A stretch of 64,000 nucleotides of DNA from Knoxdaviesia capensis (taxonomy: Eukaryota > Ascomycota > Sordariomycetes > Microascales > Gondwanamycetaceae), in the NCBI GenBank assembly GCA_001510575.1, contig LNGK01000001.1, positions 744,001 through 808,000 of the forward strand. The letters are read 5' to 3'. Of this stretch, positions 22,381 to 33,904 are shown in pieces. Positions within the stretch are counted from its first letter, which is position 1. Each line of letters starts with the position of its first letter. Under the pieces are notes generated by a model that was given only the letters and a program-made list of their open reading frames with translations, did no database searches and was not told the origin of the DNA. The translations under genes and the position numbers were made by a program.

Positions 22381-23627
22381 TCTGGAAAGGATGGGTTTGA
22401 TGTTGGAAATTCGGACGATCGAAGGGGGGAGGGGGGGGCCGGGATTCGGAACGGATGGGAAATGACCCGGACGTCGATGATTTCGGGGGCCGAGGAAAGA
22501 GGACGCAGAGGTCGGAGATCGGACGCAGTGCCGATGATGGAGAGCCGGCGTCGAAGCGGGAAAGATGAAACCACCGGCGGCTGTAAATGTGTGAAAAGCG
22601 CCGGCAAATGACGACACTATAAGTCGGAGTTTCAGAGACTTTCCAGAGGCGGGGAGAGAAGCTCTAAAGGAGGAAGAAGAGCTAAAGAAAAAAGGGAAAG
22701 GGAAACAACAGGAAAAAGAACAGCTAGATGAGAAAGAAATGAAAGGAAGCTGAAGATAAATAGAAGAAGCTATCGAGAGATTCTAGATCTACGGGAGGAG
22801 AGAAAAAAGGAGAGAGAGACAATGATCGAAGAAAGTCGTAAAGTGATGATGATGGAAGACAAGAGAAGGAACCGATTATGCAAGCTTTTCCCTTATGGTG
22901 CTTGCTTTATGATTCTGCCTAGATTGGAGCGGGGGATACAGACACAGTGAGAGGGGCACTGTATTTTCCAGGGGCCGTGGCTGCTGCAGTTCCAGGGGCC
23001 CAGCTGGTTGCCGCAGTGAAGAGGCCGCTGAAGATCGGACATCTTTTGCCGACAGCAAACGACCCGGCAAACGAGGAAACGGGCACAGCATAGTTGAGCG
23101 AGCTTAGAGCTTGGGGGAAAAGCCCACGCCTGGAATGCTACCAGACGCTGGAGACTGATGTAAATACAGTGCGAACAACCCGCACACTGTCATTGGTGGG
23201 GCAGCTGCAAGAGGGGTTGCAGGAGCTTGGTTGTACTGCCAGCTGCCAGCCGGAGCTGCTCCAGCTGGCTCCAGCTGGCCACTGTAGAAACCACACACAA
23301 ACTTGAACACATCACCAACTGTGGTTCTCTCTCATTCTGTGAGAGTGTCTCCTTTCTTGTATCTGCCTTGCCGCCAATCTAGCCCGCGTCTACTAGACTT
23401 CGATTCTCGAAAGTCGTGTTGCTCTCTCCATATCCGATACTTGCTCTGTTTTCCTCCACCCGAAGAATAACCGCTTCCGGCTCCCTATCCCGACTCCGTC
23501 CCTCGTCTCTCCGCTCCGACCATCACCGTCTCTCTCCCGGGTCTCCGTGCTCCGGCCTGCTTCACTAGAACCCACATACCAACAACCCCGCAACCTACAT
23601 ACTCACACACACCCACACACCGTCGCC
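22381..23627. promoter_or_regulatory. Shared upstream region of ABP1 and RET3
   Basis: Divergent genes flank this 1.25-kb gap. It contains a cluster of CAGCTG/CCAGCTGG boxes between about 23200 and 23282, several in direct repeat, and a pyrimidine-rich leader before RET3. No gene is seen. Confidence 0.45.
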
Positions 23628-24439
23628 ATGGCTCCCGGAATGACTCTGTCGGCTGTCCACGCCATCCTCATCCTCAGCAACGACGACAGCTCGCGCATCT
23701 TCGCCAAGTACTACTCCACGCCCCACGCCGCCTCCGCCGGCAGCAGCGGTATGTGTACCCCGGCGCCGGTCCCGGGTCTCGCCGCGGAAACCCCTCCGTT
23801 CTCTCTCTCCATTTCCCTCTCCGTCCCCTCGCCACAAAGCTAACACGTGTCCCCGTCTCCCGCTCCAGGACCAGCGCCGTCGCCGTTCCCCGACGTCAAG
23901 TCGCAAAAGTCGTTTGAAAAGGGTCTCGCCGAGAAGACCATCAAGCAGAACGGCGACATCATCCTGTACGACAACCACATTGTGCTGTACAAGCCCGAGG
24001 CCGATGTGACGCTGTACATTGTCGGCAGCATGGACGAGAACGAGATCCTGCTGTACAGCGTGATCCTGGCCATGCGGGACACGCTGCACCTGCTGTTCAA
24101 GTAAGATTCCCCCCCAATGCTGTCCCGGAGACTCCCCATATACGTGCAAACACCACGGCTGCAGATGCGTGCATGGACTGACACGCCACACCGTCCAGGC
24201 AATCCATCGATAAGCGCACCATCCTCGAGAACTACGACCTGGTGGCGCTGGCCATCGACGAGATTGTCGACGACGGCATCATCCTCGAGACCGACCCCAC
24301 CGTCATCGTGCACCGCGTGTCCAAGGCGCCGTCGGCCGATGCGCAGATCGGCCGCATCGACCTGAGCGAACAGGGCGTCAACAACCTGGCCCAGCTGGGC
24401 CGCGCGAAGCTGACCGATTGGCTGCGCCAGGGCTTGTGA
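23628..24439 (+). CDS. RET3: Coatomer subunit zeta
   Basis: Three exons, 23628-23748, 23869-24100 and 24199-24439, giving 197 residues, the usual length. The protein has the longin/clathrin-adaptor small-chain fold: A-I-L-I-L-S-N-D-D-S-S-R-I-F-A-K-Y-Y near the start, then V-G-S-M-D-E-N-E-I-L-L-Y-S-V, and N-Y-D-L-V-A-L-A-I-D-E-I-V-D-D-G-I-I-L-E-T-D in the third exon. Zeta pairs with gamma-COP in the F-subcomplex of the COPI coat, which carries cargo from Golgi to ER. Residues from all three exons line up with the family, so the splices are well supported. Confidence 0.95.
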
Positions 24440-25015
24440 GCTGCTCGCCTGGTGGTTGCGCTTGCTGTTGTCGTTCTGTTGCGCCCGGGAGCTGCTGTTT
24501 CTATCCCGGAGTCATATCACCGAATCCCGCCATTTCGTCCGCTTCTCCGGCCCTATAATCTATCATCCACCGACCCTCGCCGTGGACATATCCTCCGTTA
24601 TATCCTATTGTCCTGGAGCCACACGTCTCCTGTCTGATGGAGGGGGTCTTTCTTCTTCTTGTTCACGAGAATGATTGCAATGGTAGGGAAGCAAAACGCA
24701 AAAAGGAAAGCATAGAAGGTTGAGAGAGGGTGCACATCGGTCTGGTTCCCCCCTGGGCTCGTTGTATCACTTTTACCATAGACTCGAGCGGACATGCGTC
24801 ATGATCTTTTAGTTGTCTTTGTGAAACCGTTGGGGAGTTCTTGTGTGCTTCATGAATATTAAATTCCGTTTTTTTTGGAGAGGTGTGCGTCTAGTTGTGT
24901 GATCTTCGAAGCCCGTATAAGCCACGGAGTATCTGTCTAAGTGTTGTTTTTTCTCCTATCTATGGTGTGTAATTCATGCAATCATGGTCATCTTCGCCTC
25001 CAAACATATCCCCCC
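24440..25015. other. Intergenic region between convergent RET3 and SUA5
   Basis: No gene seen; it holds the 3' flanks of both genes. An AT-rich stretch with AATATTAAA-like sequence near 24855 could serve RET3 polyadenylation. Confidence 0.5.
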
Positions 25016-26350
25016 CTACCGCCGGATCTCTGAGGCTGCCTTACGGAGTCGGTTCATCACCGCCGCCGCAATATCCGCCTCGTCGTCGATCCCATCCACG
25101 TAGATCACCTCAGCCCCGCGGCGATCCAGCTCCCGCAGCGCCGCGAACAGGCCCTGGGCGATCCCCCGCACGTCACGGCCCAGGTCGACATCCAGGACCA
25201 CGCGGCCTGGGGAGCCCGGCGTGGACAGCGTGCCCTCGCGCACCGTGTACGACGACACATCCGTGTCCGCGTCGGGATCGGAAACCGGCGCCGCAGGCTC
25301 CAGGCCAGAGTGGGGGATCCCGCCGGCTGCGCTCCACCTCTGCGTGCGAATCACGCCAACCCGCGTCGCGGCTGCCAGCTCGGCCTCCTCGCCAACCAGC
25401 ACGCCCGCGCCGCCGCGCGCAAACGCCGCCTCGTAGAGCACGACCTTTGCCTTCGGGCTGTAGTGCTTGTACTTCATGCCGGGCGCACGCGGCGCCGTGG
25501 CGCCGCCCACTTCGCTGTGGTCGCGGTAGGCGCGCTGCACGCCCTCCCAGCCGGGACACCGCCGCAGCTCGTCGATGCCGACGCCGCCGGGGCGCAGCAC
25601 CACGGGCGGAGAGCTGAGCCCGTCGACCACGGTGCTCTCGACGCCGACGTCGCACGCGCCGCCGTCGACGATCAGCGCGATGCGGCCGCGCAGGTCGTCC
25701 AGCACGTGGCGCGCCGTGGTGGGCGACGGCTTGGTCGAGGCGTTGGCGGACGGCGCGGCGAGCGGTGCGGCGGCGAGGCGGATCAGCGAGAGCGCGAGCG
25801 GCGACGCCGGCATGCGGGCGCCGAATGTCGGCAGGCCGGCGGTGACCTCCGGGGCGAGCCGCGGGTGCCGGCCAACCGGGAGCAGGATGGTGAGCGGGCC
25901 GGGCCAGAAGCGCCGGATCAGCGGGTGGTATATCGCGGGGATCGGGTCGGCGGCGGCCGGCATGGTGGCGTCAGGCTGCTGGAGGAGGCTGCGGAGCATG
26001 TCCAGGTCGCACACGTGCACGATCAGCGGGTTGTCTGACGGCCGGCCCTTGGCGGCGTAGATGCCGCGCACCGCCGGCGAGCGCGTCGCGTCGGCGCCCA
26101 GCCCGTACACCGTCTCGGTCGGGAACGCCACGGGGATGTCCTGCGTGCGCAGCGCATCTGCGGCCTCCCGCAGCATGGCGATGTCCGCCGCCGCCGCGCC
26201 GCTACTGTCTGTGTCGTCCACCACCTCCCACGTGTCCAGGGCGTTCAGCGGCTTGTCAGCCGCCCCGTTGAGCGCGGTGGCGGTGCCGGGTGCGCCGCTG
26301 CGAAAGCGGCCCAGTGGCCGGTCGCCGATCTTGAGGATGCGGGTTTCCAT
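25016..26350 (-). CDS. SUA5: Threonylcarbamoyl-AMP synthase Sua5
   Basis: A single-exon gene of 444 residues. It makes threonylcarbamoyl-AMP from threonine, bicarbonate and ATP, the first step of the t6A37 modification of ANN-decoding tRNAs. The YrdC domain (about 55-265) shows F-P-T-E-T-V-Y-G-L-G-A (76-86), K-G-R-P-S-D-N-P-L (101-109), F-W-P-G-P-L-T, and P-S-A-N-A-S-T-K-P-S-P-T. The tail holds a linker with P-G-M-K-Y-K-H-Y-S-P (the conserved loop that closes the active site) and a Rossmann-like Sua5 domain. The domain order separates it from the shorter YrdC/YciO proteins. It lies head-to-tail with COG4, with about 540 bp between the COG4 stop and the SUA5 start. Confidence 0.95.
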   Translation of the reverse strand: METRILKIGDRPLGRFRSGAPGTATALNGAADKPLNALDTWEVVDDTDSSGAAAADIAMLREAADALRTQDIPVAFPTETVYGLGADATRSPAVRGIYAAKGRPSDNPLIVHVCDLDMLRSLLQQPDATMPAAADPIPAIYHPLIRRFWPGPLTILLPVGRHPRLAPEVTAGLPTFGARMPASPLALSLIRLAAAPLAAPSANASTKPSPTTARHVLDDLRGRIALIVDGGACDVGVESTVVDGLSSPPVVLRPGGVGIDELRRCPGWEGVQRAYRDHSEVGGATAPRAPGMKYKHYSPKAKVVLYEAAFARGGAGVLVGEEAELAAATRVGVIRTQRWSAAGGIPHSGLEPAAPVSDPDADTDVSSYTVREGTLSTPGSPGRVVLDVDLGRDVRGIAQGLFAALRELDRRGAEVIYVDGIDDEADIAAAVMNRLRKAASEIRR

Positions 26351-26886
26351 GGCTGCCGGATGGGGTTGTCCGGCGCCGGAAATAATGCGGGAGACGGTCG
26401 GTGGGCGGAGAGTCGCGTGGGTGGGAAGCGGAGAAAGTGAGGTCGCGCGCGCAGATGCCCTGGAGGGAAACCGTAGGATGCGAAGAGGACCCGTGGTTGG
26501 AAGCCAAAGGGCAGATGGGAAAGGTTGAGGAGAAGGTAAACAGAGGAAGACGGGAAGTGAGTTTCGAGCACAGTATTAGAGAACAAAACATAGAATGAAG
26601 GCGAAAGTGTAGATAAAGAGAAAAGACAAGAAGAGAAAAACAGGGTCAAAACGATAGAAGGCAGCAAACGGCGAAAAAAAAGAGTCATCACCAAAAATCT
26701 TCTTATCGATAAGCCCCAGATCGGGGCCCAAAAGTAGTGTGGGTATAACCCTAAGCACATCACAAACATCGCCAGCCAGAGAGATCGATGCACTTAGGGG
26801 TGTTTTTCCAGTACCTAGCAAATGCTATATGAAACCTTGGGTTTTATGAGAGTGTCGGCCGTGTTCCAATCCTGTACAGCCGGCTG
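26351..26886. promoter_or_regulatory. SUA5 upstream region / COG4 3' flank
   Basis: A 536-bp gap with no gene seen. It holds the SUA5 promoter side and the COG4 3' flank. A single ACCCTAA-type hexamer occurs near 26748. Confidence 0.45.
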
Positions 26887-29622
26887 TCACGTCCTCACCA
26901 GTCCTCTCGCACGCAATCGCTCCTCTTCGGTGATCACCCACGCAACGCCACCATCATCAAACTCGTCGAGCGCCGCTGCCGCATGCTCGCCGCCGCCGGT
27001 AGTATTCACAATCGCACGGCCCTTGGTCGCCATCGCCAGCTCGTCCCACTCGTCCGCCTCCATGTTGGCCACCATCAGGATCTGCGCAGACCGCGCAAAC
27101 AGCTCGCGCACGGCGTAGTTGCCGCGGGCCACGGCGCTGGCGATCGCCGAGAAGTCGCGCTCCATGCGCACGGCGCCGACGGCGTTCACGCGGCCGGCGT
27201 ACGCCCAGATGCGCTTCTCGAGCATGCGCGCCAGGTAGCGCGACGTCATGTCGAGCAGCGAGGCCGCGCAGCGCGCCGTCAGCAGCCGCGCCAGCGGCCG
27301 CATCAGCTGGTCCCAGCCGTGCTCGAAGTGGCGCGGCACACCGTCGAGCAGCGCCGCCAGGTCGTCGCTGCCGCTGCCGCTGCCGCCGGCCCCCGCGGAC
27401 GCCTGCTGCTGCTGCTGCACCAGCTCCTCCAGCTCCTCGTCGGACAGCGAGTAGTCGGCGTCGCGGAACGTGTCGCTGAGCACCGGCCGCAGGCGCAGCT
27501 TGACGACGTTCTCGAAGAGCACGCGCAGGCCTTCGTTGAGCAGCTCGGTGGTCTTGACGGTGACCGAGTGCGCCATGTTGTTCAGCTGCGTGGCCACGGC
27601 GGCGGCGTCCCGAGGGAACGGGAACGCATCGAACACTGGCGTTCCGGGGGCGAGTTTAGCGGCGGATGTGGGGGACTTCTCATCATAGCCACCGGTTTTG
27701 CTGGACACAATGCGCTCGAGATAGTCGTTGGCGGTGTCGAGACTGTTGATCAGCACGATAAACGCCACAATCTTGTCTTCGGGAGGGAAGCCGCCCTGTA
27801 CCAGCGGCATCGGGTACGTCTCGTCCCGCATACGCCGCTGGATCATGCCGACAAAATCCGCTCCGAGGACCCGGGCAACAGTCGGGGCAACACCGGACAC
27901 GATTTCACGCTGCGAGGTTGAGAGGGACCGGTCAATTACAGTGTTGACGATAAACACCACGTCGTCAACCGCCGAGATTATAAAGGGCGGTGACGCTTCG
28001 ATGGGTCGTGATGCGTTCAGGGTGAGCTTGGTGGGGTATTCGTCTAATTGGAAGGCTTTCTCGACCGATCGCCGGAAGAAGAATGTGGTCATTACGTTGT
28101 AAGGGGCGACGAGTCGTGCGGAGGCTTTTTTGGTGAGGTTGGACTTTGCTAGCAGTGGCAGCATCTGGAAGGTCGCCGGAGCCGCATCGCCGTCTTCCGG
28201 GGTCTGTTTGTTTTTTGTTGGACAGTCAGTAAGTCAGGACAGCTCTAATGGGACAACGTGACGACGTGAAAGCGGCCTGTAAAGGTAAGTACTGACCCTG
28301 CACTTTGCCGTAAGGAACCGTGTGTATAGCGACCACCGACTCAGCATGACGGCAATCTCACTGAGTAGGGCATCGACCTCCTTCATATTAACGCCCTCAT
28401 CTTCACTCCTCCGCGGCTCGCCACCGCCGCCCGATCCGGCACCCGATCCACCCATAGCTGGTGAATTAACGCGGGGAGTGCCTCCGCCCCGGTGCGAAGG
28501 CAGGAAGCTCTGCACCAGAAACGAGAACGGGTAGCTTTTAACATCTGTCAGCCGGCGGTCAACACCCCGCTCGTCACTCCACGAATCAATCACAATTCCG
28601 CCCTGCACGTCGACCTCGGCCTGCAACCGCTCAATCACGCGCTCCATGCGGCCGGCGCCGTAGTGCCGCTCAACCAGCCCACCGTGACCATCGACTATCT
28701 GCGCAATGTGCTCAAAAAGCTTCGTTAGCGCCCCGGCATACGCAAGCCCGGAGGGTGGGGCTCCGGCGGCGGCTGCTGCCGCAGAGTCGCGGGCCGCGGC
28801 CGCCTGTGCCTGTTTGAGTGTGTTGCGCGCCGTGCTGGACACGCCCTGGCATACGTAACGGCCGTACACATCCAACCCCACGTCGCTACGTCCAATCAGC
28901 GGGAACAGCTTGAAGAAGCGGGTGACGCGGGGACCGTCGTTGGCCTCGGCGGCGCGCTCGAACTCGCGCAGGAACAGCCAGCACAGGCTCTCGCGCGCAT
29001 TCTCCAGCGTGGTCCACGGGGCCTCGGGCACTTCAACACTCGGTACCATGGCAGCCGCAAAGCCGCCGCGGACAATGCTCTCGGGGATCTTGGCCGCGCG
29101 CGCCAGGTAGCCCGCCGCCGCCTCCCAGTCCTGCGGCGCGCCCATCGAGCCGACCACGCCGTTCACGCACGCCTTCAGCTCCGCAACCTGCTCGACCACC
29201 GCCAGCGTGTCCTCCACCCGCCGCTTCTCCAGGTCCAGTGTCTTCACGCGGTCGCTCAGCCGGCCGGCGGTGTCGGCCGCGCCCGCGAGCATGTCGTTGG
29301 CGATGCCGCGCGTCGCAATCACCTGGGCGCCCAGGCCTGCGCGGAGCAGGTCGAGCCGGGCGAGCTCGCGGCTGAGGTCGGTGTGGGAGGCCACGAGGGC
29401 GTCGAGCCGGGCGGCCAGGGCCGATTCCCGTGCGTGCAATGTTGTTAGTGCTGCGCGGACACTGGACACGTCGGTGGCGTTCCGGATGTTTGGTGGCGCC
29501 GCGGCGGGAGACGGGGCCGGCGCATCGGCGGACCCCGGGAGCGGAGAGTTTGTCGACACATTCAGAGCCGATTTGTGCGGTGTCACGCCGGGACGGAGCA
29601 GCGACGTGGACATTTGGGACAC
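26887..29622 (-). CDS. COG4: Conserved oligomeric Golgi complex subunit 4
   Basis: Two exons, 29622-28297 and 28203-26887, giving 880 residues, close to the family norm. After a Ser/Pro/Ala-rich leader the protein has a coiled-coil region (about 60-150: V-R-A-A-L-T-T-L-H-A-R-E-S-A-L-A and following) and then the long helical COG4 body. The C-terminal part includes D-W-E-x-L-like segments, H-F-E-H-G-W-D-Q-L-M-R-P-L, and R-D-F-S-A-I-A-S. COG4 sits in lobe A of the COG tether, which captures vesicles for retrograde transport within the Golgi. A poly-Gln/Gly/Ser tract (Q-Q-Q-Q-Q-A-S-A-G-A-G-G) interrupts the C-terminal half. A second in-frame Met lies three codons after the first. Confidence 0.9.
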
Positions 29623-30551
29623 GGGGACCGGGGTCTACGTGGTCATCCCGGGCTTGAGCTCGGGAAGGGGGGGAATCGGAGTATATGGAGAATGTTCGGA
29701 CGGTAGACTCGGGACGGGACGTTTTCGGAGCACGGAGATTCGATCGGACCGGGGATTAGTTCGTAAAAGACGGAATGTTGCGATGTTCGACGGGAGATTG
29801 TGATTCTGAAGATCTAGAACGTTTTTGTGTGATGGCAATTCTGTGAGTTGGAGCTTCACCCCACGGAATGAAGGCGGTGAAGATTCTGCCGCACCAGAAG
29901 TTGGTCTGGTTATAGGGTTGGGTTAGGGTTAATATCGAATTTCAGGTGCTCACAATACTCCAACCAGTTTCACGCAACAACAGTAACTCAAGATGAGAAA
30001 CAAAGCTTCCCAATGGTCCGGTCCTATGAAGATCAAAGTGTATTATATATAGTATCATGCAGGCGCGCTTGAACCACCCTAAAAACGCCTAAGACAACGC
30101 CTTCATGCACCTACGGAGGGAGTCAGATTCAAAGCAGAAGAAACAATCAGAGCGCCGAAAGACAAGACGAAGCAACAAGAAAGATTTCTGTACAGTAAAC
30201 TCCATCCATCCAACACTTCCCGTACCTAACTCTCTTGGTTATATATATATGTACGTGCGCTTTTCCCGCCCTCCCAAGTTTTCAAACCCTTGCAGAATCA
30301 TGGCATCTATTGAATGAGACAACCCGCTGAACAAAAAAAGCAAAAGATAGTATGGTTTATACAGTCGAAGACGAGGGTTTTTGGTGAATAAAACAAAACA
30401 AAAAAGAAGAACCGGGAGCGAGAAATAAACCATCCTGGGACACATTAATCAAGACATGTAGATATGTAAATGCAAGGTTAAAGTAAAAGCACACGTGGGG
30501 GGAGAGACAGACAACCAGTCATTCATTCCCTAGCCCCAGGAAAGCTGGCGT
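29623..30551. promoter_or_regulatory. COG4 upstream region and PMR1 3' flank
   Basis: No gene seen in this 930-bp stretch. It carries the COG4 promoter with a telomere-like motif at 29913-29932 and, further on, the AT-rich 3' flank of PMR1. Confidence 0.5.
29913..29932 (+). promoter_or_regulatory. Telomere-like motif upstream of COG4
   Basis: Reads TAGGGTTGGGTTAGGGTTAA, three TTAGGG-like units of which the middle one has lost its A. It is about 290 bp upstream of the COG4 start. A role as a TTAGGG-factor site is inferred. Confidence 0.5.
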
Positions 30552-33500
30552 TTACACAGCCTGCGAGTACCCGCCAAGCCGGCGGTTGCCGTACCGGAGG
30601 TACTTCCGCAGCTCATCGGCAAAGAAGACGGTGCTGCACATTATAACCAAGAACAGCAGATCTCCGAGACTGAGAGCTTCGGTCTGGAACACTTCCTGCA
30701 GCCAGGGGAAGTAGATGACGAGCAGCTGGCCAGCGAGACTGAGCGACACGGCCCAGTTGAACAACCGGTTCGAAAAGATGCCGACTTCGCCGCGCAGAAT
30801 CGACTTACTCTCCGACCGGCACGCCAGCGCGTTGAACATGTCGAACAGCACAAAGCACGTGAATGTCATGGTGGTGTCACGGCGCGAGATCGTGCCCGCG
30901 TCGCCCACCATCTCGTACACATACACGCCGAGCGTGCCCATCATGATGATGGCGGCGGACGTGAGCACACGCGTAAGGAGCGCTTGGGTGAGGACAGGGT
31001 CGTTCCGGCGGCGCGGCGGCTTGCTCATCACGTCCTTCTCGACGCTCTCAACACCAAGCGATTGCGCGGGAGGTCCGTCCATGATGATGTCTGGAACACA
31101 GGTCAGTGGGAAGCACTGCAAAGTGGGTTAAAAGGGGGGGCAGGAGAACTTACTGATCCAGAGAATCTGCATCGCATTCAACGGGTTGGGGAATCCAAAC
31201 AGCGTGCACACAAGCACCAGCGACAAACCCGCCGCACTGGTGCTAAGCTGAAAGGTCAGGAAGTTCTGGATGTTGTTGAAGATGCCCTTGCCCTCCTCAA
31301 TAGCGTGCAGGATAGTCGAGAAGTCGTCATCGGTCAGAATCATATCGGCCGCTTCCTTGGCCACGTCAGTGCCGTGGCGGCCCATGGAGATACCGATATC
31401 AGCCCGCTTCAGCGCTGGCGCATCGTTGACACCGTCGCCCGTCATGGCCACAATTTCACCGCGCAGTTGCAGTGCCTTGATAATCTTGAGCTTGTGGTCC
31501 GGATTGGTCCGCGCAAAGACTGTGGTGTTCTGGATGGCTTGCGCCAGGTCCTCTTCCGACATCGCATCGATCTCGTCGCCACGCATCACTGGCTTGGCCA
31601 GGCCGTCGCTGCTGCTGGCAATAGGCATGCCCAACTGCTTGCCAATGGCCATGGCCGTAGTCTCAGCATCACCGGTAATCATAATGACGCGCACTCCACC
31701 GCGCATCAGCTTCCGGATCGACCGGGCAACACCGGGCCGAGGGGGGTCGCGCATGCCCACCAGACCCGCGAACACAAGGCCTTTGTAGACTTCATCTGGG
31801 TAGTGTGCCGCGGAGCTCGGGCCCTCGCTGGTGGGAGTGCTCAGGGTGGCAGAGGCGCGTCCGCGAGGCCGGGTGATGGCGCCGCTGGCAAATGCCAAGA
31901 CACGCAGGCCCTGTTCCGCCATGACCTCAGCAGCCTGGAGGGCTTCGTTTCGCCGACCCGAATCCAGAACTATTTCTCTTCCGTCAGCACTCATATAGCT
32001 GTCGCAGGCGTTGAGAACACGGTCGATAGCCCCCTTCATGTAGGCAAACTCGCGATCCCCGCGAGCACCGTCAACGCCGCCGACCACCACACCCATCCAC
32101 TTGCGACTGGAGCTGAACGGAGTCTCGGAAATACGAGCACCCACGGACTCGCGCGCATCGTACTCTCCAAACCGATCCATCAGGTCCAGCATGGCCACAT
32201 CCGTCGACTGGCCCACCCAGCGGGTATAAGACGCGCCACCACTGCTGCTCCGGTCACCTTGCGTCGACGTAAAGAGGGCTCGTGCGCGCGTTGCATCGGC
32301 CGCCGCGGACTCGGAGAACTGGCGGGCCAGTCTGGCGTTATTGGCAATGTTTCCGATGCGAATGATACGAAGCGACGCTGGGTCGGCCTGGCGCTCAGCA
32401 GGATCGTCTTCCGATTCGATATCAACAGGGGCGTCGGCCCCAAAATACCACACCTTGATAGTGGTCATGTGGTTGGTTGTCAGCGTGCCGGTCTTGTCGG
32501 TGCAAACAACGCTGACCGAGCCAAGCGTCTCGACCTTGGGCATTTTGCGTACAATGGCATTGTGGCGCGCCATGCGGTGCACACCAAGAGCCAAGGTTAC
32601 AGTAACGATGATGGGAAGACCTTCAGGAATAGCAGCCACGGCGAGGGAGATCGAAATGGTGAAGATGTCGAGCAGGTGCTTACCCTGCAGCCAGCCCACC
32701 ACCGAAATCAGGCCAATGACAGCAAACGATGCGCGGCTCAGCTGCGAACCGAGCATATCCATGGATACCTGCAGCGGCGATCGCGGGCTCTCGGTTCCAG
32801 TCACACTGGTGGCAATGGTACCGAAATGAGTGCTGCCGCCGGTAGCAAACACAATTCCCTGGCCGTGTCCAGACTTGACCAGAGTGCCCATGTAGGCAAT
32901 GTTTTCGTGATCGCTGACCGCCAGAGTCTCGGCGGCGGGGTTGAGGTTTGCGCTGAGCGAGCCATTCTGCATCGGAATCGGACTTTTTGACCGGACACAA
33001 GCATCCGCGAAGATGCGGACCGGTTCGGTCTCGCCCGTGAGATTCGACTGGTCGATGGTGAGGTCAACCGCCTTCGTGACGCGGATATCGGCAGGAATTC
33101 GGTCGCCAGTGGTGAAGAGTACGAGATCGCCAGGTACCAGTTGCGAGGCCATGACCTTGGTTGAAGACGCCTCCAGCTGCTCCTCAGCAGGGGTACGTAG
33201 GCCAGGGGTAAGAGGGTCATCTTCGGACGCAAGCCTCGAGCTGGGGGGCCATGCAGGAGACCGAGCAGCGGGTTTCGATATCGTTCGGACAAGATGGGCG
33301 TGGTTGGGCACAAGGTGGTTGAGAGCTTCGATGGACTTTTCTGAGCGGTATTCTTGCACAAATCCAACAGACACCACAATAGTGACGGCAACCGTTATGC
33401 TTACAGCGTCGTCCATATTCCCCACCAGTAAGGAAGCGCCGGCGGAAACAAGCAGAAGGAGGATCAAAGGTTCTTGGAATTGTTTCAAAAATCGAAGCCA

Positions 33501-33904
33501 CAACGGCTCGGGAGGCTCGTGGGGGATTTCGTTGGGTCCATATTCGGCGAGACGCGTAAGGGCTTCGACGGAGGTAAGGCCATTGGTGAGTGACGTGGAC
33601 ATACGATCGGCGGTTTCTTGGGGGGAGAGAGCAGAGAATTGGTCGGCGATTGACTGCAGTCAGGCATCACATTTCATCGTTAGCAGGGTGACGGGGTACG
33701 TAAAATAAACGGGCAGGTCAGGATCGAACATACCCTCGACTGTGCGGATGTCGTCCGGGCAAGGCCGTGGAGAGACGGAGACGGAGACGGAGACACCGCG
33801 CCGGTGGAGTGGTCAAGGCCGATTGTCGGGATGACGGGGATTTTGTTTAGGGGTAGGACAGATTCGTCGCCAGATCCGCCTGGTGACCGCCATGGCATGT
33901 GCAT
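30552..33904 (-). CDS. PMR1: Secretory-pathway Ca2+/Mn2+ P-type ATPase (Pmr1)
   Basis: Three exons, 33904-33734, 33653-31154 and 31090-30552, giving 1069 residues. Pmr1 pumps Ca2+ and Mn2+ into the Golgi. The N-terminal cation-ATPase domain contains L-T-x-V-E-A-L-T-R-L-A-E-Y-G-P-N-E-I. The actuator has T-G-E-T; TM4 has the ion site P-E-G-L-P. The phosphorylation site is C-T-D-K-T-G-T-L-T-T (Asp443). Further motifs are F-A-Y-M-K-G-A, M-I-T-G-D and T-G-D-G-V-N-D-A-P-A-L-K. The second intron splits W-I-N-I-I-M-D-G-P-P-A-Q-S-L-G-V-E in TM6, where the N and D belong to the single transport site; the join restores it exactly. A loop after T-I-S-K-P (about 155-190) is longer than in yeast. The first exon encodes a Ser/Pro-rich leader; the start is the first Met after a T-rich stretch, and the next (33898) is equally possible. 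Confidence 0.95.

Noticed and set aside
30984..32990. Plus-strand open frame of 668 codons
   Set aside because: It lies opposite the PMR1 coding exon, whose P-type ATPase motifs are all present; the antisense protein shows no domain.
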